A stretch of 64,000 nucleotides of DNA from Eriocheir sinensis (GCF_024679095.1 NW_026111610.1:1129550-1193549); one strand, 5' to 3'; numbered from the stretch's first letter, positions 31,291 through 42,381 are shown. Numbers and translations are program-made. The notes: generated by a model not told the origin, from the letters alone.

Positions 31291-32270
31291 GTGTATACAA
31301 GGAGGAGGGAGGGGGGGGGTGTACAAGTGATGTGTCATGTGTCATGTGGGCGGAGTAAATGAAAAAAATAACCAGAACTAACAACACGAATTAAGCGAGG
31401 CAGAGGGCGGGGTTGGGCGTGGATAACGGATCGGGCGGAGCAACGTCAGTGAAGAGAGATGGACGGCACAAGCGAGTAGAATTGGTGCCCGTTAAGACTG
31501 AAAATATACATTCACATCATGAAAACAAACACTACATTCACACTAAGCAATTTTTTTCTCTTATAGTTGAGAATGTACGAGAGCGGGACGCTGAATGCTG
31601 GGTTGAGAGCGGAAGGGTGAATGTGTGTTTTAGACTCGCCACTAGCCCGATTCTGAGGCGAGCGGGACGCTGAATGCTGGGTTGAGAGCGGAAGGGTGAA
31701 TGTGTGTTTTAGACTCGCCAGTAGCCCGATTCTGAGGCGAGCGGGACGCTGAATACTGGGTTGAGAGCGAAAGAGTGAATGTGTGTTTTAGACTGGCCAG
31801 TAGCCCAATTCTGAGGCGAGCGGGACGCTGAATGCTGGGTTGAGAGCGGAAGGGTGAATGTGTGTTTTAGACTCGCCAGTAGCCCGATTCTGAGGCGAGC
31901 GGGACGCTGAATGCTCAGTTAAGAGCGTAAGGGAGAATATGTGTTTTAGACTCGCCAGTAGCCCGATTCTGAGGCGAGCGGGACGCTGAATGCTCAGTTA
32001 AGAGCGGAAGGGTGAATGTGTGTTTAGACTCTCCAGTAGCCCGATTCTGAGGCGAGCAGGACGCTGAATGCTGGGTATACAAGGAGGAGGGGGGGTGTAC
32101 AAGTGATGTGTCATGTGTCATGTGGGCGGAGTAAATGAAAAAAATAACCAGAACTAACAACACGAATTAAGCGAGGCAGAGGGCGGGGTTGGGCGTGGAT
32201 AACGGATAGGGGCGGAGCAACGTCAGTGAAGTGAGATGGACGGCACAAGCGAGTAGAATTGGTGCCCGTT
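31291..32270. repeat. Inverted 79-bp array flanked by two copies of the promoter-distal region
   Basis: 31580-32075 is the 79-bp array in reverse orientation (six to seven units). The DNA to its left (31299-31495, with TACAAGTGATGTGTCATGTG and GAATTGGTGCCCGTTAAG) is repeated to its right at 32080-32270. The right-hand copy breaks at CCCGTTAAG and joins the 29.2-kb-type sequence. Confidence 0.85.
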
Positions 32271-32345
32271 AAGGTAGAGACGCAGTTAAGTATTTATAAT
32301 CTTGTTGATGATACAAACACACACACGCACTTACAAGGCTAAGAC

Positions 32346-32714
32346 GTTGGGTAGGCGGTGGCGTAGGTGGTATCGTACTGGGCTCACATTCACCGCGTGA
32401 TGGACGACGCGGGTTCGAATCCTCCCGCTACCACTCGGATTTTTCAGTCACCGCCGAGTGGCTTAAAACTACCCACATGCTGTCCTGAAGACCACCCATC
32501 AACCCGGACTCTAGAGGAAGCCGTCCAAGCGAATCAAGAACGAGTTCCGGGGGGCAGCATGAGCCAATGCAAGATGGCGCCACTATAAACACTCGCCTGC
32601 GCCAGAACGGGCTGGGCCGACCATCAGGCCCCACCTGGAAGAAGCCTTGGGCCGACCATCAGGCCCCACCGGGAAGATGCCTACCGGCGCAATAGGCAAC
32701 AACGTAAAAAAAAA
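32346..32714 (+). mobile_element. tRNA-derived SINE
   Basis: The head at 32357-32433 folds like a tRNA: GGTGGCG can pair with CGCTACC (one G-T). TGGCGTAGGTGG (32359-32370) fits the A box and GGTTCGAATCC (32412-32422) is a perfect B box. A tRNA-unrelated body follows, with a repeated CTGGGCCGACCATCAGGCCC-like string near 32610 and 32650, and a nine-A tail at 32706-32714. The insert is absent from the duplicated site near 29291, which defines its ends to within the CA repeat. A target-site duplication cannot be resolved in the CA run. Confidence 0.85.
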
Positions 32715-32766
32715 CACACACACACACACACAAACACGACTACTACACACCTACCAATGAAATGAC

Positions 32767-33410
32767 AGACGCCACCGCCGCTGTTGTCTCTTCGCTGACC
32801 CACGCTGATACCGTAGCTGCGTTTAGGTACGCTAGTGAGAAACTCCGTCAAACTGAACTGGTGAGATAAAAACGTCAGGATCCACACCGGTATGCGTTCA
32901 TCACCGTGAAAGACTTGGGAGTCCAAGGATGGAAAAAACATTCCCGGAATATTGGTAGAACGTCACCAAAAATTAGCAACGTATTATGACATTCAGTTTG
33001 ATTCCTCCAAGTTGGAGTGTGATGTCTTTTCCTGTATCCCGGTGGATGTATCTGTTGCTGGTGGAGCGACTGCTTGTTCTTTCTCTGAGTCCTACGCCTC
33101 CGAGTTTCCTTTATACGACGAGACGGGCAAGGTATTGAGAAAGATGACGGCGTGTGGCAAGGGTTGTTACGCATTCCGGAAGTCACGCAATCCGACAACC
33201 GGTGAACCAGTGGCCGTAGGCAACATGTTGACGCCCACAGTCGGTAAGAAGGGAGAAAAATGTGCGGTTACTTGAACCAGCGCCTGATTTTATGGGCTGG
33301 TGTTCCTAACACTCGGCAACCTCAAGGAACGGTCGACGACAAGGGCGACGTCGTCAACAATCGACCTTACGAATTATCAGACATCCTCCTTTTGCATTCA
33401 AAGCATTAAA
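32767..33410 (+). pseudogene. Cys-containing viral-like gene, nonsense and frameshifts
   Basis: ATG at 32767 starts 'MTDATAAVVSSLTHADTVA' and meets an in-frame TAA near 32866. Coding-like sequence continues in that frame, shifts near 32938 into 'YDIQFDSSKLECDVFSCIP' and 'KMTACGKGCYAFRKSRNP', then shifts at AAAAA near 33258 to end near 33408. Four or more cysteines and the lack of charged helices suggest a secreted or virion-surface protein, possibly of the oral infectivity factor type. This is a weak, composition-based guess. The start codon lies in DNA also present at 29.33 kb. Confidence 0.4.
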
Positions 33411-33694
33411 CCGTTTACTACAGATATCAAAAGTTCGTCTTGAGCTTCGTCCATCATCATTAATTTAAAAGCTTCTTTAGAATTAAAAGAATCGATGTTG
33501 GATCTCATCGATGTAAGTTTCTTAGACTGTAAGGTTTTTTCGACTAAATTGGTCCATCTCATTGTCGTTTCGAATTTGTTGGGTTGATCGATCAATGAAG
33601 AGGAAGGATGGATCAGAGATTGATCTGAAATGTCGATGATGGCTACTATGCGACCCATCAAGAATCCGTGAGGATCATTAGTAAGAACAGACAT
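33398..33694 (-). CDS. Small hypothetical protein, 98 aa
   Basis: Frame from ATG at 33694 to 33398 with 'PHGFLMGRIVAIIDISDQ' and 'AFKLMMMDEAQDELLISV'. The gene upstream ends at 33696, so it may be its C-terminal part after a frameshift or a separate small gene. No family recognised. Confidence 0.45.
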   Translation of the reverse strand: MSVLTNDPHGFLMGRIVAIIDISDQSLIHPSSSLIDQPNKFETTMRWTNLVEKTLQSKKLTSMRSNIDSFNSKEAFKLMMMDEAQDELLISVVNGLML

Positions 33695-33695
33695 G

Positions 33696-34450
33696 TCAGT
33701 TTTTTTCTAAAATATTTCTAATTTGTGCCAAGTCTAAATACGGTAAACGAACTTTCTCAATTTCACTCTTCAATGCATCTAAAGTGTTATCGACATCCGT
33801 TTTCTGAAGAAAATGTGCAATGTTAAGGAACACATTAATAAGTGAGACTGCTTGACCTACCGAATATATGATGACTCTCTCCAAGTCGGGTTGAACATCG
33901 TAAGGATCAGCTTTTGCCGTGATAATGGTCGGGTCTGCTGCAGATAACCATCAGCATAATCTGATCCTCCGTTAGTTAAATCGACATCTTCGTATATCGA
34001 TTTTAAACGAACAAGCAAAGCTGTGACACTAAGACAAACTTCCTTTCCTCTATTTCAAAGATTACTGGACATCCGAATAATGTTTTGGAATCGTCATGCC
34101 ACAGTGTCGAAGAACTTACACGTTTACAATTCGGGATGTTGGTAACGTCGTCTTTCACGGCTTGATATCCAGGTTGGCACCTACAATTCATTGAGGAGGC
34201 CAGAGCTGCAATATCAAAGTCTATGTCGTCCACGTTGTAGAGCGGTTGGTTAGTGTACGGATGCAACGGTACACCGTTCTCACCGCACATGACGATGTCG
34301 GTGCAACCTGCTACTGGACGCGCATTATTACTCAACAGAATTTGGAGAAAGTGCTTAGTACCCTCTTTGATTTAAATTATCGATTAATTGTCTACTGCAG
34401 TGGGTGTTCTTGTCGAAAGGCACCTGAATGTTTTTCTGGTCTTGTTTGAA
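33696..34450 (-). pseudogene. Cys-rich viral-like gene, three frameshifts
   Basis: Minus-strand coding-like blocks in successive frames: 'VPFDKNTHCSRQLIDNLN' (about 34420-34360), 'GCTDIVMCGENGVPLHPY' and 'SMNCRCQPGYQAVKD' (34335-34020), 'LKSIYEDVDLTNGGSDY' (about 34010-33950), then 'YSVGQAVSLINVFLNIAH' to 33696. The clustered cysteines (CxC) followed by a hydrophobic segment recall envelope infectivity proteins of baculovirus-like viruses, but no specific motif confirms this. Confidence 0.4.
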
Positions 34451-34478
34451 ACATTGACGAAATTGTCAACGATTGCGT

Positions 34479-36790
34479 TCATAATTCGATCGGCCGGAAC
34501 TCCCTCTTGAAGTCTAGATAGTGTTTTCTTCTCAAACATTCCGCCGCCAAGTTGATGAGATCCACGTGCAACGGGCAGCTTGACTTACGGTTAGAGGATC
34601 GCTCAGGAAGATGAGTGTCAAAAAACATTAGGTTGAGCGTTCCTATGACATAAGCTCCTGAGGAAAGCAACAAATCAAAATTGTTGACGATCAAGGCGTA
34701 TCTCTCACTAGCTAATCCCATGCAGGAAGTATTCGAACTGGCTCTGTCCGATTTCTTCTCGACTTTCGACAACTGTAGTGTGGGTAACATCTTGATGGCG
34801 ATGACCGGTTTGATACCTTTGACAAAGGACATTGTAGTCTTGGAATTACCAAAAGCCGTGTTAAGTTTTGCTTTGGGTTCGATGGACATGAAGAAATTAA
34901 AGGCTTTTAAGTTACGCAGGGCTACAGCTATCATGACAGGTGTGGCTCCATCTAGGGCACGTCTGTGTTCAATAGCCCTGGCGAATTATTCTTTCCGACA
35001 TTCGATGAGCGTGTTCCACTGGCGGGTTAGCTTGGTGTTGGTCTCAGGCCATTCACCATACCTTGCCAAGAAATGAAAGATGTTCTCACCGGTCTCTGAA
35101 ATAGTGTCCGGAAAGACGTTGTTGTACATCAGCGTGTTGAGCACATACTCTGAATAAGTGTGGAAGGCGTCATTGCAAAAACCCAAGAAGAAAACAGGAA
35201 CTCCGAAAGTCACGTTAGTCATTTCCATGTTGATGGCCACATTAGGAATTCTGGCGATGTTGATGATGGCTCGTGCGTTTAATCTGAGTGCAGTGTTGAA
35301 GACGTTGAACATGTGATTCTCCATGTGACAATACTGGGGGAAGGTGCTCACAATGTAGGAGAATCCTACGGAAGGAATAGGGAACTGTTGTAGAAAGTAG
35401 ATCGCTTTCTTGTACTCTCTAACATCATCATAGGCCCGTATTTGACAAACTGTTTTCTCTACAACATGAATGAATAGCTTCTCTGCTATTTCTTGACCAT
35501 GATACTTATAAAAATATGAATCAACCAACAAATGGCGTGAAACCGTTTCTGATTTGACACAATGTAGTCACTACACTGTAGACGTTATCCAATCTGATGT
35601 AGAGAATTTTGACAATACACAAATACATGTTGGACGACAGTGCGTCCAGATTCGATTCAATGGACTTGACGAGGTGTCCAATTTCCATTTTCAGATAAAC
35701 TTCTTGCTTGATCTTTTCCAAGATCGATGATGAACAATCAGGAATCTTTAAGATATTTCTGACTTTATGGAAACACTCATGATATTCATCAAGTAGACTG
35801 ATGATGTTCGATGTAATGGGTCTGTCTAGAATTTCCATCAAACGAAGATACCTGCATTCGTCTTCACCAAACACAGCATTGCCTATGGACTTGGACATGA
35901 TAAACATCGGTTGAGCGGTCTCTGACGATCCTAGTGTGAAACCAATTTGGTTAACGTTAACTAACAAACTTTGGTTCTTGAAGTTCACCGTCAAGTTAAC
36001 TGCTGTGTTTTGGTTGATGTTGAAGAGAGAATGGAAGTATAAACTCTTGTTGTTGAGTGGAACAGGTAATTTCTTTTTTCCTTTTCTTTCTTCTTCATCT
36101 GCAAAATGATTAAAACTCATCCAATTTCTCAAAAGAGGCACTTCCTCGATAAGTTGAATGAAGTTGGGAACTGTATCAAATGTTAGGAACTCAACATCCA
36201 GACTTATATCACTGCTCTTGTTAACAATTGTCATGATTTTCATATAGGAGTTGCAGATGTCGTAGATGATATGATTCTGTATAGGTAAGCATTTGTTCAA
36301 TTTGATTATATTTTGAATCACCGTAGCATGTGTCAGGTTGTACGTCATGTTTTCTTTGATCAATGAAAATCCTCTTAACGCTGAATGGGAAAACGCTAAC
36401 CTTAACAGAAAGTAGATGCGACTATTGTTCAACGTGAAGATACTGTATCTGAAAAAATCATAACTGTTCTCGTCACTCATCTTGGTCAACAGATCTGAGA
36501 ATTCAAAGGAAGTATTCTTCAACAACAATGTTCTCGTCTCAATTTTGAACATGTCCATGAAGTGAAACAAGTACATTGTAATGGGTACGGCGTTGTGCAC
36601 ACCGCAATCCTGGCGATATGCTTCCAACGTCAAACGTCTTTGTCGGTAACCCAATTATCTCATGAAATCAATACATTGATTGCCGCGCTCTTGACTAACA
36701 TCATGTACAGTCTGTATTTCATGACACTTAGAACATACAACAATAATTGCACGTCGTCAGGGAGAGCTTTACCTTTTCCCAGACATATCA
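34479..36790 (-). pseudogene. Large ankyrin-like viral gene, nonsense and two frameshifts
   Basis: The coding-like stretch begins near 36790 ('ALPDDVQLLLYVLSVMKY'), shifts frame near 36655, runs open to 35521, shifts again, and runs to TAA at 34986-34988. It continues in the same frame to 34479, so about 770 codons are implied. 'TGENIFHFLARYGEWPET' and 'LDGATPVMIAVALRNLKAF' fit the ankyrin pattern (G-x-x-x/TP-h-h-x-A). The N-terminal part is helical without motifs. The nonsense codon falls between the two best ankyrin-like units. Ankyrin is an inference from two units only. Confidence 0.5.
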
Positions 36791-37828
36791 AAAAAATATT
36801 TTTATTCCCAAAACACTCTTTAAAGAAGGACTGTTACATAGTTAGCTTAACACTCTAAGTAAGAATTTCAGAATCGGAAGTTCCGGAAGATTAGAACACA
36901 CATTCACCTCGATTGAGGTAAGATGACATTTGCACTCTTGTGTACACCCCTATGTCAATCCGGACCCGACTCTGTAGTTCGTCTTAATTTGACTGTTTAG
37001 GTTACTACTATGTAACAGTATTGTCAGAATCGGAAGTTCCGAAAGATTAGAACACACATTCAATTCGATCGAGGTAAGACGATATTGGCACTCTTGTGTA
37101 CACCCCCATGTAATTCCGGACCCGACTCTGTTTAGTTCGTGTATCCCTCATCCACATGTTGCGAAATTTAAGCACAAGTCAGTGAAGTTGTCTTGCACGG
37201 AAACGTAAAATGACTGACCCCACTTTTTGGCAAAAAGACATTTGTAATTTGTACATCGGAGTCGAAAGCTACGGAAGATTACAACACTTTGTGGTGTGGC
37301 CTTGCCAACCATCTCCAGATGTAAATATGATTGTCGCCCATGTAGTAAAATTATCAAATCAAATATTTGCCTTGTGATGTATCCACTTCTTACTTTACAT
37401 TATGTACACTCGAGTCAATGAATGTTGTCTAAACTATATTAAGGTGTTTTTCTCTTGTGATGCAATTTGAGTGTTAAGCAACTATTACATAGTATGTAAC
37501 AGTATTGTTAAAATGTGAAGCTCCGGAAGACTAAAACACACATTCACCTCGGTTAAGATTAGATGACATTTGAATGTCGTCTAAACTCCATTAAGGTGAA
37601 TGTGTGTTTTTCTCTTGAGATGTATCCAATTCTTAACTTGAGTGTTAACAGAATCGGAAGCTCCGGAAGACTAAAACACACATTCACCTCGGTTAAGGTT
37701 AGATGACATTGAAATGTCGAGGTGTCATCTAAACTCTTTCGAGGTGAATGTGTGTTCTTGTCTTTCGGATCGTCCGATTCTGATAGTACACAATACTGTT
37801 TTTGTCTTTCATAGCGTCCGATTCTGAT
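36791..37828. repeat. Superfamily-1 repeats and inverted repeats, no gene
   Basis: Cores such as CAGAATCGGAAGTTCCGGAA and AACACACATTCACCTCG occur near 36872, 37027, 37520, 37650 and, on the other strand, near 37590 and 37745. Opposed copies 37520/37590 and 37650/37745 make loose palindromes. 37128-37245 is a direct repeat of 39698-39812 (TTCGTGTATCCCTCATCCAC onward). Confidence 0.8.
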
Positions 37829-37945
<117 letters not shown>

Positions 37946-37974
37946 AGTAATTGTGTGTTTGAGTACGTGCGAGT

Positions 37975-38620
37975 TCTATAATTAAGAGCTGTGGGGTTTG
38001 GAGGGGCCGCGGGGGTGTACAGGCGATGGGGGGTTTTTGACGACGACCTCCCCAGCGTTACCAGCGACGGTTCTAAGTCACCTTAGTAGTGCATCTAGCG
38101 TGTAGCGAAGTGCTTTAAGCAATATTGGATGACGAGCGCGATCGATTTTCCCTCCCGAATGGTCCAAATCGTCGACCGTCGTGACCGAAACCCATCTGTA
38201 AAAATAGTTCAGTCACCCCTACGCTCGGAATCGGTAGGAGGTAGCGTCGCATTCTGACTTTCAGTGGTAACTCACGATATCGGCGCGCTCGCGTCACGCA
38301 TTTCATCCGTAACAGGTGCAAAATCCGGCGGTCCGGTCTCCCGGTTTGAGCCGTAAGTGGACTTTTTAGGGGGGGGGAACACCTCATCGGGTCACCCCCG
38401 GCCAGTTAGCCGAGAGTTTCTCGGCTCGGGTGTTGGGCGGTGGGGTTCAACACGGTGGGGGGTGAGCTGCTTGCGAGGTGCAGTGGCTCACAGGGTCTCG
38501 GCTGACTTTACTCGTTGCTGGCAACGGTGAATTGACAAGTAGCGAAACAGTAGCAAACTTCGCAAGATCAAAATTGGACGGAGTCCTCGACACATTTGAC
38601 GGCATTTGACGGTCCTTTTT
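37975..38620. repeat. GC-rich interspersed element, copy 2
   Basis: Matches 2125-2760 and 55300-55930 over its whole length with scattered substitutions. It lacks a short stretch after GTGTAGCGAAGTGC that the other two share (ACACCTGTGAACATATAGGG). It is flanked by the TA microsatellite and a truncated gene rather than by the 78-bp array. Confidence 0.85.
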
Positions 38621-38639
38621 TTCAATTGTGTCTTTCGGT

Positions 38640-38890
38640 GCTTCCGATTCTCACGTGCCACCAGATTGTACTTGCAACCATACGTAGAGATGTGGTAGAG
38701 GCGATCAACAGTTTTCAGATCCAACAAGAAATTTTGGAGTTCACCTTCTTTCCAGAGACTTGACTCGTAAGGTGGTGTACAACACCGCCAATATCGGTAT
38801 TGAATCGGTATGTTGAGAATTTTCATCAAACCTTCAGCGTCTGTCACTGTAGGGACGAAACTCCGGAAGTTAGAGAGCGTGGTGTCGGAG
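38640..38890 (-). pseudogene. Truncated viral-like gene fragment
   Basis: An open minus-strand stretch with 'TTLSNFRSFVPTVTDAEG', 'YRYWRCCTPPYESSLWKE' and 'DRLYHISTYGCKYNL'. It ends abruptly at GAGAATCGGAAGCACCGAAA (about 38655-38636), a superfamily-1 core. Its upstream end meets a stop near 38895. Composition is coding-like, but no family is recognised. Confidence 0.45.
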
Positions 38891-39080
38891 TAACACTAAG
38901 AGAAACGGACTGATTTGATGAGCATTTAAATACCAAGGAAATTACATCATTGTAGTGTGTTTTGGTTGCAACATCATCATATTTAAATTCATTTTGACTT
39001 AAAAGTTAATGTTACATTTTGATTTAGCTGTAATCACTTACCTCAAGTAAACTTATTCATATATAATATTTTTTACCTTC
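38891..39080. other. AT-rich spacer
   Basis: No gene or clear repeat. Confidence 0.4.
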
Positions 39081-39672
39081 TCATAACGAGAGTAGATCCG
39101 GACCCCACTCTGTCGATACCTTGTGTATACCCCTATGTAGATCCGGACCCCACTCTGTCGATATCTTGTGTATACCCCTATGTAGATTCGGACCCCACTC
39201 TGTCGATACCTTGTGTATACCCCTATGTAGATCCGGACCCCACCCTGTCGATACCTTGTGTATACCCCTATGTAGATCCGGACCCCACTCTGTCGATACC
39301 TTGTGTATACCCCTATGTAGATCCGGACCCCACTCTGTCGATACCTTGTGTATACCCCTCTGTAGATCCGGACCCCACTCTGTCGATACCTTGTGTATAC
39401 CCTATGTAGATCCGGACCCCACTCTGTCGATATCTTGTGTATACCCCTATGTAGATCCGGACCCCACTCTGTCGATACCTTGTGTATACCCCTATGTAGA
39501 TCCGGACCCCACTCTGTCGATACCTTGTGTATACCCCTATGTAGATCCGGACCCCACTCTGTCGATACCTTGTGTATACCCCTATGTAGATCCGGACCCC
39601 ACTCTGTCGATATCTTGTGTATACCCCTATGTAGATCCGGACCCCACTCTGTCGATACCTTGTGTATACACT
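39081..39672. repeat. 45-bp tandem array, about 13 units
   Basis: The unit is GATCCGGACCCCACTCTGTC, GATACCTTGTGTATACCCCT, ATGTA. One unit near 39400 lacks a C and one near 39360 has CTCTG for CTATG. The 45-bp period keeps frames open, so the 191-codon plus-strand reading is spurious. The unit is the reverse-complement relative of the GGTCCGGATCTACATAGG motif at 4.9 kb. Confidence 0.95.
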
Positions 39673-39697
39673 TTGTTTACCTCACATGCCATGTAGT

Positions 39698-39812
39698 TTA
39701 GTTCGTGTATCCCTCATCCACATGTTGCGAAATTAAAGCATAAGTCATTGCTTTTGTCTTGCACGGGGACGTAAAATACCGGACCCCGCTTTTTGGCTAT
39801 TAAGACATGTTA
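39698..39812. repeat. Direct repeat of 37128-37245
   Basis: TTAGTTCGTGTATCCCTCAT through CACATGTTGCGAAATT and TTTTGTCTTGCACGG match the earlier copy with a few substitutions, about 2.57 kb away. Confidence 0.8.
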
Positions 39813-39836
39813 GTTATAAATATATATTTTATTGAA

Positions 39837-40376
39837 TCAAAGTTTTAATTCTGCTAACACAGCTTGTAGGTGTGCACCATAACCTTCGATGTCGTCATAC
39901 AAGAACCTTGCGAACACAGAAGAGAACGGAATAGCAGCCGTGAAGATATTTTCATACATAGTTTCTTTGAGTGAATTATTGGTGAGATAAGTGTTGATTT
40001 TATAGGCTTTGATAATGTTAAGTAGATTTCTTATCAAATTGTGTCTGATGTCTTGCAACTTAAGTATCATCCTGGTGAATTCACCTGGTGTTTTATTTTG
40101 TTTTTTTTCTTCTAGCAGTATCTTCTTGACACTAGGTACGACAGAATCTTCTTCTGTTGTCTTGTCGCTGATGTTTATTAGTTGTTGCACTGCTGAACGC
40201 TTGTTAGAGATTAACATTTTTAACGGTTCTCGAAGATCGGTTATGATTACAAATCCGACTTTCCTGTGGTTGTTTGCATGGATGTGCGGTAGAGCAACCG
40301 CGAATATCATCTTATTAACAAAGTTAAGAATTAGGTACGGGACTAACAACAAAATGGAAATTAAAGGAATGTACAA
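39837..40376 (-). CDS. Membrane-anchored hypothetical protein, 179 aa
   Basis: Intact frame from ATG at 40376. Residues about 3-28 are hydrophobic ('IPLISILLLVPYLILNF'), consistent with a signal anchor. The rest is helical and Lys-rich ('FTRMILKLQDIRHNLIRN', 'SLKETMYENIFTAAIP'). The 5' end overlaps the divergent gene starting at 40354 by 23 bases, which suggests that one of the two starts is further in. No family recognised. Confidence 0.6.
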   Translation of the reverse strand: MYIPLISILLLVPYLILNFVNKMIFAVALPHIHANNHRKVGFVIITDLREPLKMLISNKRSAVQQLINISDKTTEEDSVVPSVKKILLEEKKQNKTPGEFTRMILKLQDIRHNLIRNLLNIIKAYKINTYLTNNSLKETMYENIFTAAIPFSSVFARFLYDDIEGYGAHLQAVLAELKL

Positions 40377-40719
40377 TGATTCTTCGACAAACCGATTTAA
40401 TAGTTATCCTACTAAAAGGTTTTACATTAGTGAAATTAAGAAAAGGTGCAAACCCTCTAATGAAAAGTTAGAATGGGCATCTACCCTGTTCGGTGAGACC
40501 ATGAAATCAACATTTTTAGAATTCATTCAATCTGTCGACAACAACACTTTGAACAACATGTACGTCAACCAGAAACGTAAAGGATCCCTGAAGACAACAA
40601 TGGAGCAGATGCATCCGTGCTTCGGCACTCTACAACCTAGAAAATCGAGTTACGATAAGATTATATTAGAGTACTCGACAAGATCGATGGTCGATAAACA
40701 TATCAACAGACTACAATGA
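40354..40719 (+). CDS. Hypothetical basic protein, about 121 aa, N-terminal part of a longer gene
   Basis: ATG at 40354 starts 'MEIKGMYNDSSTNRFNSYP'. The protein is basic and ends at 40719, just before the next frame at 40730 opens. The sequence between is coding-like in the shifted frame ('NERFPMAANVAANVLA'), so a one-base frameshift has probably split one gene of about 440 codons. Confidence 0.5.
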   Translation: MEIKGMYNDSSTNRFNSYPTKRFYISEIKKRCKPSNEKLEWASTLFGETMKSTFLEFIQSVDNNTLNNMYVNQKRKGSLKTTMEQMHPCFGTLQPRKSSYDKIILEYSTRSMVDKHINRLQ

Positions 40720-40729
40720 AAGATTTCCC

Positions 40730-41690
40730 ATGGCAGCGAACGTGGCGGCTAATGTATTAGCTATGTTAACTCTTAGTTGCTACAATCAAAAGATGTTTGG
40801 AACTGTCAACACCAGACATGCTAACACTTCCATACATGATTGCGTGCGGCGTTCCAAACACATCTATTTATCTGAACATACTTTGGGTGGGATTCCACTT
40901 AATAATTCATTAAGGTTAGAGCGTGAGTTGAAAAATGTTTTTGGGATTACAAGAAATCCAAAAACCGAGGAAGCATGTTCCAGTTCACGAGAATTACCCA
41001 TCACAGAATCCAAAGAAGAACAACAAACCACAAAATTTGAAATTGGGGACATAGATGTTGTGGATATGTTACGAAACACTCAACCTGCTCCCCTGAGTTG
41101 TAAGAAGAGCGAGGTGGATTCTCCTTCCGTACGTTCTTTGATTAGTAACATAGATGACGAGGCTGTGGCGGAAGCTATCCTGTTTTTTAATAAGTCGAAA
41201 GTATCACCGTCGGTTGCCTCGGACACCACAACAGCTGAAAAGATTAATGAGTCGTCGTCGTCGTCGTCTTCATGTCTCGCTGTAACTGAATCCTGTTCTA
41301 CTTCCTCGACTTACGGTCAAAATATCTTAAAATGTATTGACAGTTTAAACGGAGCGTTGAATAGATGGGACTTTAATCATAAAATTTCTAAAAATAACGA
41401 CATGGGATCTATTAATGATACAATAATGACTATTCTAACAGGTTTATTAAAATCGAATGGAAGGATGCAACAACAAACAATAATGGGTTTGGACGATATG
41501 AAATATGAGTTACTGCGCCAAAGTAATGGATCTGTTTATTATCTTGTACCTCAACTTATGCGGGCAACAAGATCCCAGTGTTACGGACGAACAATTCTTC
41601 CCCGTTATTCACAGCGAACTCATAGCACAACAGTGCACATCTAAGAGTCTTAAGTCCTATTTTAATGCTGCAATGTTAGAGATCTCAATC
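40730..41690 (+). pseudogene. Ser-rich viral-like gene, frameshifted at both ends
   Basis: Long frame to 41644 with 'YNQKMFGTVNTRHANTSIH', 'LISNIDDEAVAEAILFFN' and a Ser7 tract. Near 41565, at a GCGGG run, the coding look jumps frame to 'DEQFFPVIHSELIAQQC' and lasts to about 41690. A superfamily-1 core (GTGAATGTGTGTTTTAG) then follows immediately. No function recognised. Confidence 0.5.
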
Positions 41691-41931
41691 GAAGTGAATG
41701 TGTGTTTTAGTTTTCCGGAGACCTGATTCTGTTAACACTCTAAAGGGATGATTCAAAAAAATTCAAACTCAAATATTTTTAGAAATGAAACATTGTTAGG
41801 TTATTCCATTTATTAGAGACATTGTTACAAGAATCCATTCATTAGAAACATTGTTAAGATAATCCATCCATTTATAAGAGATATTGTTATATATTTATTA
41901 GACATTGGTATGATAATCCATTTATTAGATC
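41691..41931. repeat. Superfamily-1 core plus short ATT-rich tandem repeats
   Basis: After one core copy (41694-41740), irregular repeats of CATTTATTAGAGACATTGTT and ATTGTTAxxATAATCCAT run from 41790 to 41930. No gene. Confidence 0.65.
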
Positions 41932-42381
41932 TCACTCACACAGGTATCTAGCAGTTAGCTTTTTGAAAAATGAAAATTGACCAATCAAATATTTGATCAT
42001 GCGGTCGAACTGGAAAATTCTTAAACCGCGTTCTGTTAAAGCCAAAAGATCATTATGATTGTTTAAGTCAGGAGTCACTCCATCACACACCTCCGAAGCT
42101 AACAATTGCTTGTATTCGATGGTCTTGTCGATTTGCTTTTCTAACTCAGAAATGATGTGTTTAGCATCAGATAATGAATTAACAAACATTTTCTTGTTAC
42201 CTTTTAAATGGAATTGATACAAAGGATCATCATTAGTTCCGTTGTTAGATCCGGTTGATCCAGTGAAGAATAAACACTTATCTAATATTTCTTTCGACAT
42301 CATTTTCCATTCGTCATTAGATAAGGTTAAAAGTGAATCTTTTTCAAATTTAGTTTGACGTTGTAACATATCGACAGACAT
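41932..42381 (-). CDS. Hypothetical viral-like protein, 149 aa
   Basis: Intact frame from ATG at 42381. Helical, with 'EKDSLLTLSNDEWKMMSK' near the start, an Asn/Gly/Ser loop, then 'DAKHIISELEKQIDKTIEY', which could form a coiled coil. No signal peptide. No family recognised. Confidence 0.6.
   Translation of the reverse strand: MSVDMLQRQTKFEKDSLLTLSNDEWKMMSKEILDKCLFFTGSTGSNNGTNDDPLYQFHLKGNKKMFVNSLSDAKHIISELEKQIDKTIEYKQLLASEVCDGVTPDLNNHNDLLALTERGLRIFQFDRMIKYLIGQFSFFKKLTARYLCE

Noticed and set aside
32357..32433. Functional tRNA gene
   Set aside because: The A and B boxes are good, but the T stem has mismatches, the anticodon arm does not fold cleanly, and the head is attached to a body with a poly(A) tail as in a SINE.
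39121..39701. 191- and 102-codon plus-strand frames
   Set aside because: Readings of the 45-bp array; one missing base switches one into the other.
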